Source of the DNA: Candidatus Hydrogenedentota bacterium
GTDB taxonomy: Bacteria > Hydrogenedentota > Hydrogenedentia > Hydrogenedentales > SLHB01
Assembly (NCBI GenBank): GCA_007136375.1
Contig: SLHB01000156.1
Span: 1-5,812, forward strand
Length of the DNA: 5,812 nucleotides
Direction: 5' to 3'
Under the pieces are notes generated by a model. It saw only the letters and a list, made by a program, of their open reading frames with translations, was not told the DNA's origin and did no database searches. Of this stretch, positions 1-5,478 are shown piece after piece (position 1 is the first letter of the stretch; the number at the start of each line of letters is the position of its first letter). Made by a program: the position numbers and the translations under genes.

Positions 1-99
1 CGTTTTCGTGCCAATTATCCTCTTTACTACACCACCGCTACCGGAGGGTCGTTCTAGATGCATTTCTGACTGGCGACTCCGCCAAGTTTTGTAAATCAT
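1..99 (-). CDS. N-terminal part of an unidentified protein, cut by the left window edge
   Basis: An ATG at 97-99 opens a frame that stays open for 33 codons to the window edge. I do not recognise the product; the visible part starts MIYKTWRSRQ, is basic and Ser/Gly-containing, and shows no signal peptide or domain so far. The case for a real gene comes from its upstream sequence. A GGAG ribosome binding site within AAAAGGAG lies six bases before the ATG, a hairpin sits right behind that, and a promoter candidate with an extended -10 lies about 130 bases upstream. Codon use differs from the other genes here: several A/T-ending or rare codons (ATA, AGG, CTA, GTA, TCA) instead of G/C-ending ones. 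That suggests a gene of different origin, a weakly expressed gene, or a chance frame. An in-frame ATG at 61-63 is a poorer start because it lacks a binding site. Confidence 0.45.
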   Translation of the reverse strand, partial: MIYKTWRSRQSEMHLERPSGSGGVVKRIIGTKT

Positions 100-112
100 G
101 TTTTTCTCCTTT

Positions 113-139
113 TCCGGGAAGCCTCGGGGCTTCTCCGGA
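113..139 (-). promoter_or_regulatory. Hairpin in the leader of the left-edge gene
   Basis: An inverted repeat pairs 113-123 with 128-139 (11 base pairs, one bulged base at 134, four-base loop). In the minus-strand transcript its base touches the AAAAGGAG ribosome binding site of the gene starting at 99. It is not a terminator for either strand, because neither 3' flank carries a T-run; on the plus strand the T-rich stretch (101-113) lies 5' of the stem. A role in mRNA stability or in exposing the ribosome binding site is plausible but inferred. Confidence 0.45.
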
Positions 140-490
140 CCTTCGCAGCTAGCCCGCGTGACCCAATGCCACGTTCAGGCTCTGGGTGCCTCAGTCAGTC
201 GCCTGGCACCGGAACAGCCGATGCCATACCCCAATTGTACCAACTGCGCCGTCGTTCGCAAAGGCCCCGAATCGCTGGATGAGCTTGGCCGGACATCGTT
301 GCCCAGTTTCATGCTCGCGCCGGGGAAGAAACAGTGGCCTCCACCCAATGGGGGAACGGGTATGGCTGGCATCTGTTCGGCATGGGAGGGCTGCCGCTCC
401 GCCAGTGGCGCTCTTATCCGGCGATCAAGGCAAGGTGCGACCGGGGCGAACGATACGCAGCCAAACCCAAGGCAAAGCGTGGAGCACTCT
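140..490. other. Stretch without a convincing gene
   Basis: About 350 bases between the left-edge gene and the TRAM gene. Frames open here on both strands give low-complexity products rich in Ser, Pro, Arg and Ala, with no family motif and no ribosome binding site; two of them overlap the TRAM gene antisense. Base composition is less GC-rich than in the neighbouring genes. Apart from the promoter candidate at 234-261, I see only a weak six-base inverted repeat (185-190 with 205-210). No terminator with a T-run follows the TRAM gene stop at 491. The stretch may be long regulatory leader or remains of a decayed gene. Confidence 0.5.
234..261 (-). promoter_or_regulatory. Sigma-70-type promoter candidate with extended -10, reading toward the left-edge gene
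   Basis: On the minus strand, TTGCGA (256-261, four of six matches to the -35 consensus) is followed after 16 bases by TACAAT (234-239, five of six matches to the -10). TG lies one base upstream of the -10, giving the extended -10 form TGGTACAAT. Predicted transcription would start near 227 and give a leader of about 130 bases holding the hairpin at 113-139. It is the best promoter match seen in the window. Confidence 0.45.
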
Positions 491-733
491 TCACTCAACA
501 ATAGTCGCGCTGCCAGTGGCGGAAGCGGGCTCGAAGGAGTCGACGCGAAGTTCGACGAGGCGGCCGATGTCGCTGGCGGCGGCGCCCTGAACGGTGAGTT
601 GGGTGTCGCCGATGCGGGCTTGGCCGGCGCCCGTCTCCTCGTCAAAGCCCGTGATGTAGACGGTGATCGTTTCGCCGGGCTCGAAGCTCGGCGTGGCGGT
701 CCGGAACCGCCACGTGCTGAATAGCTTGCTCAT
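491..733 (-). CDS. Small stand-alone TRAM-domain-like protein (putative RNA-binding)
   Basis: 80 residues. From about residue 18 to the end the sequence follows the TRAM pattern: a G-E-x-I-x-V-Y-I strand (20-27), a turn with the hallmark G-x-G-x-A-x-I-G (35-42), a hydrophobic strand L-T-V-Q-G-A (46-51), then G-R-L-V-E-L-R-V (57-64) and a final short strand A-T-I-V (76-79). TRAM domains are small beta-barrels that bind RNA, best known fused to tRNA-modifying enzymes such as MiaB and RumA; single-domain versions are described as RNA chaperones in archaea. Here no enzyme domain is attached. The N-terminal 17 residues are a short basic/aromatic tail. The ATG at 733 is preceded by AGGAAGGG about 12 bases away, and an in-frame stop lies upstream, so no longer form is possible. 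It follows the antiporter on the same strand after 98 bases, so co-transcription is possible. The family call rests on pattern reading only; another small OB-like barrel is the alternative. Confidence 0.65.
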   Translation of the reverse strand: MSKLFSTWRFRTATPSFEPGETITVYITGFDEETGAGQARIGDTQLTVQGAAASDIGRLVELRVDSFEPASATGSATIVE

Positions 734-792
734 GCGCCTGTGAATCCCTTCCTCTTGCCCGGAACGGTGTCCGCGCGCTTCTTCTCCTCATT

Positions 793-825
793 CCGGCGCG
801 CGCCACGTCCGTAGCTTCGCGCCGG
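793..825 (-). terminator. GC-rich hairpin after the antiporter stop, possible weak terminator
   Basis: A perfect eight-base inverted repeat (CCGGCGCG at 793-800 with CGCGCCGG at 818-825, 17-base loop) begins seven bases past the antiporter stop codon at 832-834. No T-run follows on the minus strand, so a classical rho-independent terminator is unlikely. It may instead protect the 3' end of the antiporter message or allow partial read-through into the TRAM gene. Confidence 0.25.
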
Positions 826-831
826 TCACGT

Positions 832-2412
832 TCAGATGGAAGCCGAATTCTTGCTGACCCGATCGGAAGTGTATTCGCGGCCGAATCCCGTCCACGCGGC
901 GAAGATGAACACGAGAACGAGGAACCAGCCGTGGAACACCCAGGGCCAGGCCTCGACGGGGTTGACGACGAGATCCTGGCTGAACCATTCGTAGCGTCCG
1001 ACGAGCAAGTTCATCTGCGTGTAGCCAACGAGGACGCCGCCGGACCAGGGAAAGATGTAGCCGAGGGCCGAGGTGTTGGCGTCCAGGATGTTCGCGCGGC
1101 GGTAGCCGTTGATATTGAAGCGCTTGCCGATGGTGGCGATGTAGGGCGCGACGGCGATCTCCGCGGCGGTGTTGATGGTGATGGCCGCGTTGATGGCGGC
1201 GGTGGCGGAGACCATGGTCATCTCGGCGGAGCGCACGGTCTTGGCGACGGCGCGGAGGAGCCAATCCTCAAGGGCTTGGAAGCCGCCGCCGCGAATCATG
1301 ATCTGGGCGCCCGCGATGACCAGCAGGATGAGCACGCTCAAGGTGACGAAGCCGAAGGCGCCGTCGTAGATGCTGCCGCCGACGCCCGCTTCCGCTTCGG
1401 GCACGGCCTCCACAATGCCGAGGCCGGCGAAGGTCTCCGCGGCCCAGGTATTCTCGGGCACATTGAAGACCAGCATCGCGCTGGCGGGCGCAAGGCCAAA
1501 CACCAGGTTGAGGACGACGGCCACAATGATGCCCCAGGAGATGGCTTCGATGATGTGGCGGCCCTTCACGGCGGCGAAGATAACGACCGCCATGGACACG
1601 AGATGGTACAGGCTGCGGGGTTCGCTCGCTTCAGCAAAGAGGGCGCGGGCTTCCTCGGCGACGCCGGAGCCGCCCCGCATGGCGCCGGCGATGGCGAAGG
1701 CCAGCACGGCCAAGCCCGCGGCGGTTATGGCGTACTTGAAGCGGCTGGCCACGACGCCCCCTACGTCGGAGTCCTGCGTCACTGCGCTCACGATCGTGGT
1801 GTCGCTTACGGGCGCAAGGTTGTCGCCAAAAACGGCGCCGGAGAGAATGGCGCCGAAGAGCAGCACGGGATCCGCGCCCAGGGCGACGCCTGCGGGGAAG
1901 AACAGGGCCACAAAGGCGATGACCGTGCCGTAACCCGTGCCGATGCCCGTGGCGAGGAGGGCGGCCAGGACGAAGGTGATGGCCGGGAACAGCGCGGGGC
2001 CCACGCGAGAGATCTCCGCGAGCCAGCCCAGGCCGTCCACGAACCCGCCGGCTTGCAGGGTCTGGGCGAACATGCCCGCCCACAGCCACGCCACAATGGC
2101 CGTAACCGCGACGCGCTGGGTCATCCCCTCGAAGATGGCGTTGGCGTACACCGTCCAGGAGCCGCGCACGAAAAGCATGCCCACGATGAGGGCGATGAGC
2201 ATCCCCGCGATGAGGCCGGCGGTGTCGCCGATACGCAACAATCCCGTCTGAACGATGGCCCAAGCGATGAAGAACAGAATGGGCAGGGCGCTCATGGCCT
2301 TGCCGCCCCGGAAGCGGATGGTGATCGCCCCTGGCGGCGCCCCGTTTCCAGCGGCTCCAGCGGCGCCGGGCGGCTCCGGCGCTTCGGGACGGGTGGACTG
2401 CGGCTCGTGCAT
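832..2412 (-). CDS. Na+/H+ antiporter, NhaC family
   Basis: 526-residue inner-membrane protein expected to exchange Na+ for H+ and so serve pH and sodium homeostasis. About a dozen hydrophobic segments can be read, for example near residues 41-59, 64-82, 101-118, 138-157, 183-199, 228-246, 268-283, 288-306, 352-372, 450-466 and 490-510. The family signature is clear: SGAVFGDNLAPVSDTT (191-206) followed by a short soluble stretch V-T-Q-D-S-D-V-G-G, matching the conserved S-G-A-x-F-G-D-x-x-S/A-P-x-S-D-T-T of NhaC-type carriers. A second conserved polar/hydrophobic region lies at 401-419 (A-A-I-N-A-A-I-T-I-N). The first 28 residues are an unusual Pro/Ala/Gly/Glu-rich, probably disordered tail. 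Start choice: ATG at 2412 has AAGGAGA seven bases upstream. The frame opens earlier at 2580, but that would add 56 non-membrane residues and run through the terminator at 2497-2546. Exact ion and sub-type (NhaC versus related malate/lactate antiporters) cannot be settled. Confidence 0.9.
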   Translation of the reverse strand: MHEPQSTRPEAPEPPGAAGAAGNGAPPGAITIRFRGGKAMSALPILFFIAWAIVQTGLLRIGDTAGLIAGMLIALIVGMLFVRGSWTVYANAIFEGMTQRVAVTAIVAWLWAGMFAQTLQAGGFVDGLGWLAEISRVGPALFPAITFVLAALLATGIGTGYGTVIAFVALFFPAGVALGADPVLLFGAILSGAVFGDNLAPVSDTTIVSAVTQDSDVGGVVASRFKYAITAAGLAVLAFAIAGAMRGGSGVAEEARALFAEASEPRSLYHLVSMAVVIFAAVKGRHIIEAISWGIIVAVVLNLVFGLAPASAMLVFNVPENTWAAETFAGLGIVEAVPEAEAGVGGSIYDGAFGFVTLSVLILLVIAGAQIMIRGGGFQALEDWLLRAVAKTVRSAEMTMVSATAAINAAITINTAAEIAVAPYIATIGKRFNINGYRRANILDANTSALGYIFPWSGGVLVGYTQMNLLVGRYEWFSQDLVVNPVEAWPWVFHGWFLVLVFIFAAWTGFGREYTSDRVSKNSASI

Positions 2413-2454
2413 GGCGGGTTCTCCTTCCCCAGAAGTTGCGTCGGCGTTCGGAAG

Positions 2455-2484
2455 AGCATAGCCCGGCGGCCGCGCGGCCTTCAA
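2455..2484 (-). promoter_or_regulatory. Promoter candidate for the antiporter gene, with palindromes
   Basis: On the minus strand TTGAAG (2479-2484) and TATGCT (2455-2460) are 18 bases apart, each matching four of six consensus bases, and lie between the upstream terminator and the antiporter start at 2412. A perfect 12-base palindrome, GGCCGCGCGGCC (2468-2479), fills much of the spacer, and a perfect 10-base palindrome, CGCATATGCG (2487-2496), abuts the -35. Either could be an operator, but GC-rich palindromes arise easily by chance here. Confidence 0.3.
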
Positions 2485-2496
2485 TCCGCATATGCG

Positions 2497-2546
2497 AAAA
2501 AACCGGCGCCCCTCGACCGCTTGCCGCGCGGAAGAGACGCCGGTTT
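2497..2546 (-). terminator. Rho-independent terminator of the aminotransferase gene
   Basis: In the minus-strand transcript, 2546-2538 (AAACCGGCG) pairs perfectly with 2508-2500. The stem continues inward for six more pairs (2537-2532 with 2509-2514), including G-U pairs, to about 15 pairs in total. The remaining loop can itself form a small CCGC/GCGG stem. It runs straight into six U residues (2502-2497). On the plus strand the inner pairs become C-A mismatches and no T-run follows, so the element is directional. It lies about 60 bases past the stop of the aminotransferase and upstream of the antiporter promoter candidate, so the two genes are separate transcription units. Confidence 0.8.
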
Positions 2547-2608
2547 GAAATGAACACCCGCGCCGAAGCGGCGCCGGCACACGCGCCGGACAGACCCGGC
2601 CGCCTGAG

Positions 2609-3961
2609 TTATCCTTCCTTCAGCGCCTCCGCGTGGGCGTGAATCTTCTCGATGGCGTCGGCGATGTCGTCCATGTCGCTCTCGGACCCCAACAGCATGG
2701 TCTGGGGGAACCACACCGCCTCGGTGCACAGCTGGTCGTTCTCCGGACAGTGCAGTTCGTCGAAGTACCGGTCGATGCGCTCCCTGCCGTAGACGTTGAG
2801 GTAGCCCCGGGAGTACAGGGCTTCCCGCAGGAAGGGCTGATCGTACAGGGGCGAGTAACCGCTGGACGAGGGGACGCCCTCCGCCCGCAGCGCCTGCATG
2901 AAGCGGTTGCGGGGCAGGCCTTGGAAGGCTTCGGGGTCGTAACGGAACATGTAGAGGTGGTAGGCGTTCCGCGTCGCGCCCTCGTACATCCGCGCGGGCG
3001 TGACGCCGGGGATGTCGTCCAGCCGCTCCGTGAGATGGGCCGCGTTCCGGTCCCGCGTCTGGCACTGCTCTTCCAGGCGGGTCATCTGCTCCTGCAACAG
3101 CGCGCCCTGAAACTCCGTCATGCGCAGGTTGGCCCCGTTGTAGCTGTTCGTCGGCGCGGATCCCGGCCCCCAAGCGCGGCCGTTGGTGTGGAAGGCGAAA
3201 GCCCGCTCCATAATATCGTCCCGGTCGGTGAGCACGGCGCCGCCCTCGCCGCTGCACAGGTTCTTGCTGACCTGGAAGCTGAAGCAGCCCGTGTCGCCAA
3301 GCGACCCCACCTTCCTCCCCCGCCACTCGGCCATGTGGGCCTGGCATGCGTCCTCGACAACGGGCACGCCCGTCTCTTCCGAGATCTCCAGGATGGTGTC
3401 CATGTCCGCCGGCAATCCGCCGAGATGGACCGGGATCATGCAGCGCGTGTCGCCGGTGATCGCGTCACGGATCTTCTGAGCGTCGATTTGCATGCTGGCG
3501 CGGTCCGTGTCTACGAACACGGGCAAGGCGTGCTGCAACAGCACGACGTTGATGGTCGCCACGAAGGTGTAGGGCGGCACGATGACCTCATCGCCCGGGC
3601 CCACATCGAGGGCGTTCAGCGAAGTGTAGAGGGCGCTGGTCCCGTTGGCCGTGGCCAGGCAATGGCGCGCGCCCGTCAACTCGGCGTACTTCTCCTCGAA
3701 GGCGCTGACGGCGCCGCCGTTGAACCGGAACCAGGCCCGCGCGTCCAAGACCCGCCGCCACGCCTCCTCGTCGTTCCCTTCAAACACCGGCCACGAGGGA
3801 AATGACGCCGTACGCACGGGGTCGCCGCCCAGCAACGCGGGCTCCGCTGCGGCGGCCGCCGCCCGTGGCGTGGCGGACAGGGCCCCGCTTAAGGCGCAGG
3901 CCGCGGCTCCGCCCATGGAAACCTGCAAGAATTCCCTGCGCTTCATCTCTTTCCCGTCCAT
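2609..3961 (-). CDS. DegT/DnrJ/EryC1/StrS-family PLP aminotransferase with Tat signal
   Basis: 450 residues; fold-type I pyridoxal-phosphate enzyme of the family that aminates keto-sugars, keto-cyclitols or makes aminohydroxybenzoate. Visible landmarks: N-G-T-S-A (106-110) for phosphate binding, P-P-Y-T-F-V-A-T (129-136), P-V-H-L-G-G (177-182), V-E-D-A-C-Q (202-207) with the Asp that contacts the PLP ring, and F-S-F-Q-V-S-K-N-L (227-235) with Lys233 as the Schiff-base lysine, followed by S-G-E-G-G. Several blocks, such as the F-P-x-W-P opening and the M-I-P-V-H-L-G-G-L-P-A-D-M-D region, resemble AHBA-synthase/RifK-like and scyllo-inosamine aminotransferase members more than typical NDP-sugar enzymes. 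Ahead of the catalytic part is K-R-R-E-F-L (7-12), a hydrophobic Ala/Gly-rich stretch (13-30) and an Ala-rich cleavage region (32-39): a twin-arginine export signal. The start at 3961 has AGGAGGAG six bases upstream; the open frame extends to 4201 but without support. Divergent from the secreted propeller gene; ended by the terminator at 2497-2546. The substrate is unknown. Confidence 0.92.
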   Translation of the reverse strand: MDGKEMKRREFLQVSMGGAAACALSGALSATPRAAAAAAEPALLGGDPVRTASFPSWPVFEGNDEEAWRRVLDARAWFRFNGGAVSAFEEKYAELTGARHCLATANGTSALYTSLNALDVGPGDEVIVPPYTFVATINVVLLQHALPVFVDTDRASMQIDAQKIRDAITGDTRCMIPVHLGGLPADMDTILEISEETGVPVVEDACQAHMAEWRGRKVGSLGDTGCFSFQVSKNLCSGEGGAVLTDRDDIMERAFAFHTNGRAWGPGSAPTNSYNGANLRMTEFQGALLQEQMTRLEEQCQTRDRNAAHLTERLDDIPGVTPARMYEGATRNAYHLYMFRYDPEAFQGLPRNRFMQALRAEGVPSSSGYSPLYDQPFLREALYSRGYLNVYGRERIDRYFDELHCPENDQLCTEAVWFPQTMLLGSESDMDDIADAIEKIHAHAEALKEG

Positions 3962-4021
3962 CTCGCGCTCCTCCTGCCTAGAATCTGGTGCTCCGGCTGC
4001 GTTTGGGCTGTGTCGACGATC

Positions 4022-4050
4022 AGGATACCATGGCGCCCAGACCCAGTACA
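4022..4050 (-). promoter_or_regulatory. Weak promoter candidate for the aminotransferase gene
   Basis: On the minus strand, TATCCT (4022-4027, four of six) is preceded by TG one base upstream, an extended -10 form. A poor -35 (TGTACT at 4045-4050) lies 17 bases further up. The start would fall near 4015, giving a leader of about 55 bases before the ATG at 3961. Only the extended -10 gives this weight. Confidence 0.25.
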
Positions 4051-4071
4051 TCCGCCGCCGGCCCGGGCCAG

Positions 4072-4101
4072 TTGATGCGGATGGGCCCCGGGTTCTAGCA
4101 T
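4072..4101 (+). promoter_or_regulatory. Promoter candidate for the propeller gene
   Basis: TTGATG (4072-4077) and TAGCAT (4096-4101) are 18 bases apart, each matching four of six consensus positions. The predicted start would fall within or beside the palindromes that begin at 4103, leaving a leader of about 70 bases before the ATG at 4181. The match is modest. Confidence 0.3.
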
Positions 4102-4102
4102 G

Positions 4103-4139
4103 ATCTCCGGAGATTCGCGGCGAATCGTTCTGGATTCGC
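4103..4139. promoter_or_regulatory. Stacked palindromes in the divergent promoter region, candidate operator
   Basis: A perfect 12-base palindrome, ATCTCCGGAGAT (4103-4114), overlaps by three bases a perfect arm-centre-arm palindrome, GATTCGC-G-GCGAATC (4112-4126). A third copy of the arm, GATTCGC, occurs at 4133-4139, in the same orientation and 21 bases (two helical turns) from the first. The block lies directly downstream of the plus-strand promoter candidate and before the propeller start codon, a usual position for a repressor site. No matching regulator gene is in the window. Confidence 0.45.
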
Positions 4140-4180
4140 CAACGGTCTGGATGAAATTCACGGCCACGGGGAGCAGAGAT

Positions 4181-5449
4181 ATGAACGTCACGCGAAAGCA
4201 AGACAGATGGCTACGGCGCGCGGGAATGGCCGCGCTCATCGGCGCGATCTTGGCCTGGAGCGGCGGGACAAGGGCCAGTGAGGCGCCCGCGCTTGCCTTC
4301 GAAACCCGCGCCATCGCCAGCGACGCCGTCCACTGGTGGGCGCGGGCTCTCGGCGATGTGAGTGGCAACGGGTTGCTGGACACCTTCGTGCAGCATGACA
4401 ACGCTCACGGCGGCTGGCTGGGCTGGCTCGAAACCGGCGAAGACGCGGCCAATTGGACCCGCCACATCATCGCGGATGAAGCACCGAACGGCTCGGGCTT
4501 CGCGGGCGGCGTGCTCACGGCGGGCGACATCAACGGCGACGGCCACGTGGACGTGATTGGGCTGGCCCACCCGGGCGAGTGGGTGGACGCCGGCGCGTCC
4601 ACAACCATCTATTGGTACGAAAACCCAGCGCCGGACGGCGACCCCGCCACGGACGCTTGGGAAGCCCATCTCATTGGCGCGGCGCCCGCCTTCATCAAGG
4701 ACGTGGCGCTGGCCGACTTCACCGGCGACGGGCGACTGGACGTCGTCGCCATCACCTTCGAGGGCGCCCGCTTTCTCGTGTACCGCCAGGACGATCCCGG
4801 CGCATGGACCCAGGTTCAAGACTTCGAGATCACGAACCTCCACGAAGGCATGGACACAGGCGACATCACGGGCAACGGCCTCCCCGACGTGGCCACAAAC
4901 GGCTACTGGGTGGAGAATCCCGGCGGCGATCTCACGGGCGAATGGGCCGTTCGCTCCATTGACGAGAAATGGCACAACCAGGACGGCGATTGGTCCCGCA
5001 ATGCAACCAAGATCTACTGCCATGACATCACCGGAGACGGGCGGGCGGAGGTGTTCATTTCCCATTCGGAGCGGGCCGGGTATCCCGTGTCCTGGTACCG
5101 CGCCGAAGATCCCCGGAACGGTCCTTGGGAAGAGCACGTGATCGCCGAGACCATGCCCGCCGCGCACACCCTCCACGTAGCCGATTTCGACGGCAACAGC
5201 CACTATGACGTACTGGCTGGGGTGAACCGCGGCCGGGCGCAGGCCTTGGGCGAAGAAGAATTCCCCGTGGTCATCTTCCGGAACGCCGGGGACAACGAGA
5301 CTTGGGAGCCCTTCCTTCTCACGAACGAGGGCATATACAACGGTCAGGTGGGCGACATGCAGGGCAATGGCTTGCCGGACGTCTTCCGCATGGAAAGCCA
5401 CGACGGCGAGACGCTGGAAGTGTTGGTGAACCAGACGCCGGCGCCTTAG
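4181..5449 (+). CDS. Secreted FG-GAP/VCBS-type repeat protein, probable seven-bladed beta-propeller
   Basis: 422 residues. The N-terminus is a Sec-type signal peptide: basic region to residue 13 (R-W-L-R-R), hydrophobic core at 14-29 and likely cleavage after Ala32 or Ala35. The mature part carries seven copies of a calcium-loop-like motif G/A-D-x-x-G-N/D-G-x-x-D, at 58-67, 115-124, 178-187, 227-236, 281-290, 334-343 and 391-400, spaced 49-63 residues. Two are imperfect: the fifth ends in Glu instead of Asp, and the sixth has Ser for the second Gly. Most repeats also have an aromatic strand such as Y-W-Y-E-N-P or S-W-Y-R-A-E-D-P followed by W-x-x-H-x-I. Such integrin-like propellers usually bind proteins or carbohydrates outside the cytoplasm; no catalytic residues or cell-wall anchor are seen, so the ligand is unknown. 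ATG at 4181 has GGGGAG about eight bases upstream and starts directly at the signal peptide; earlier in-frame ATGs at 4100 and 4151 lack this. It converges on the TPR gene after 15 bases. Confidence 0.85.
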   Translation: MNVTRKQDRWLRRAGMAALIGAILAWSGGTRASEAPALAFETRAIASDAVHWWARALGDVSGNGLLDTFVQHDNAHGGWLGWLETGEDAANWTRHIIADEAPNGSGFAGGVLTAGDINGDGHVDVIGLAHPGEWVDAGASTTIYWYENPAPDGDPATDAWEAHLIGAAPAFIKDVALADFTGDGRLDVVAITFEGARFLVYRQDDPGAWTQVQDFEITNLHEGMDTGDITGNGLPDVATNGYWVENPGGDLTGEWAVRSIDEKWHNQDGDWSRNATKIYCHDITGDGRAEVFISHSERAGYPVSWYRAEDPRNGPWEEHVIAETMPAAHTLHVADFDGNSHYDVLAGVNRGRAQALGEEEFPVVIFRNAGDNETWEPFLLTNEGIYNGQVGDMQGNGLPDVFRMESHDGETLEVLVNQTPAP

Positions 5450-5457
5450 GGATGGCG

Positions 5458-5478
5458 CCGCCGGTCAGCCGCCGGCGG
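5458..5478. terminator. Small hairpin between two convergent genes, possible weak bidirectional terminator
   Basis: CCGCCGG (5458-5464) pairs with CCGGCGG (5472-5478) across a seven-base loop that contains the stop codon of the minus-strand TPR gene. A perfect stem in the only gap between converging genes fits a shared transcription end, but neither side has a T-run and GC-rich stems are common by chance here. Confidence 0.2.

Noticed and set aside
17..36. Possible gradient of A/T-rich sequence at the left edge as an origin or att site
   Set aside because: No DnaA-box-like repeats, direct repeats or integrase gene accompany it.
175..645. Minus-strand open frame (156 codons) overlapping the TRAM gene in another frame
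   Set aside because: Product is Ser/Pro/Ala-rich without any motif, and the overlapping TRAM frame has a recognisable domain.
98..724. Plus-strand open frame (208 codons) across the left gap and the TRAM gene
   Set aside because: It begins in the hairpin next to the left-edge gene, has no ribosome binding site, gives a low-complexity product and ends antisense to the TRAM gene.
931..2553. Long plus-strand open frame (540 codons) opposite the antiporter
   Set aside because: Antisense shadow of a GC-rich gene; the product is a Gly/Asp/His/Glu-rich sequence without any motif, while the minus-strand frame shows clear NhaC signatures.
2413..2580. Extended start of the antiporter at 2580
   Set aside because: It would add 56 residues without membrane or family character and would be encoded across the terminator hairpin; the ATG at 2412 has a strong ribosome binding site.
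2633..3805. Plus-strand open frame (390 codons) opposite the aminotransferase
   Set aside because: Antisense shadow; the minus strand encodes an unmistakable PLP aminotransferase with its catalytic motifs.
4060..4069. Palindrome GGCCCGGGCC in the divergent region
   Set aside because: Pure G/C palindrome of ten bases in GC-rich DNA; expected by chance and not repeated.
4211..5401. Minus-strand open frame (396 codons) opposite the propeller gene
   Set aside because: Antisense shadow; the plus strand has a signal peptide and seven regular repeat motifs in frame.
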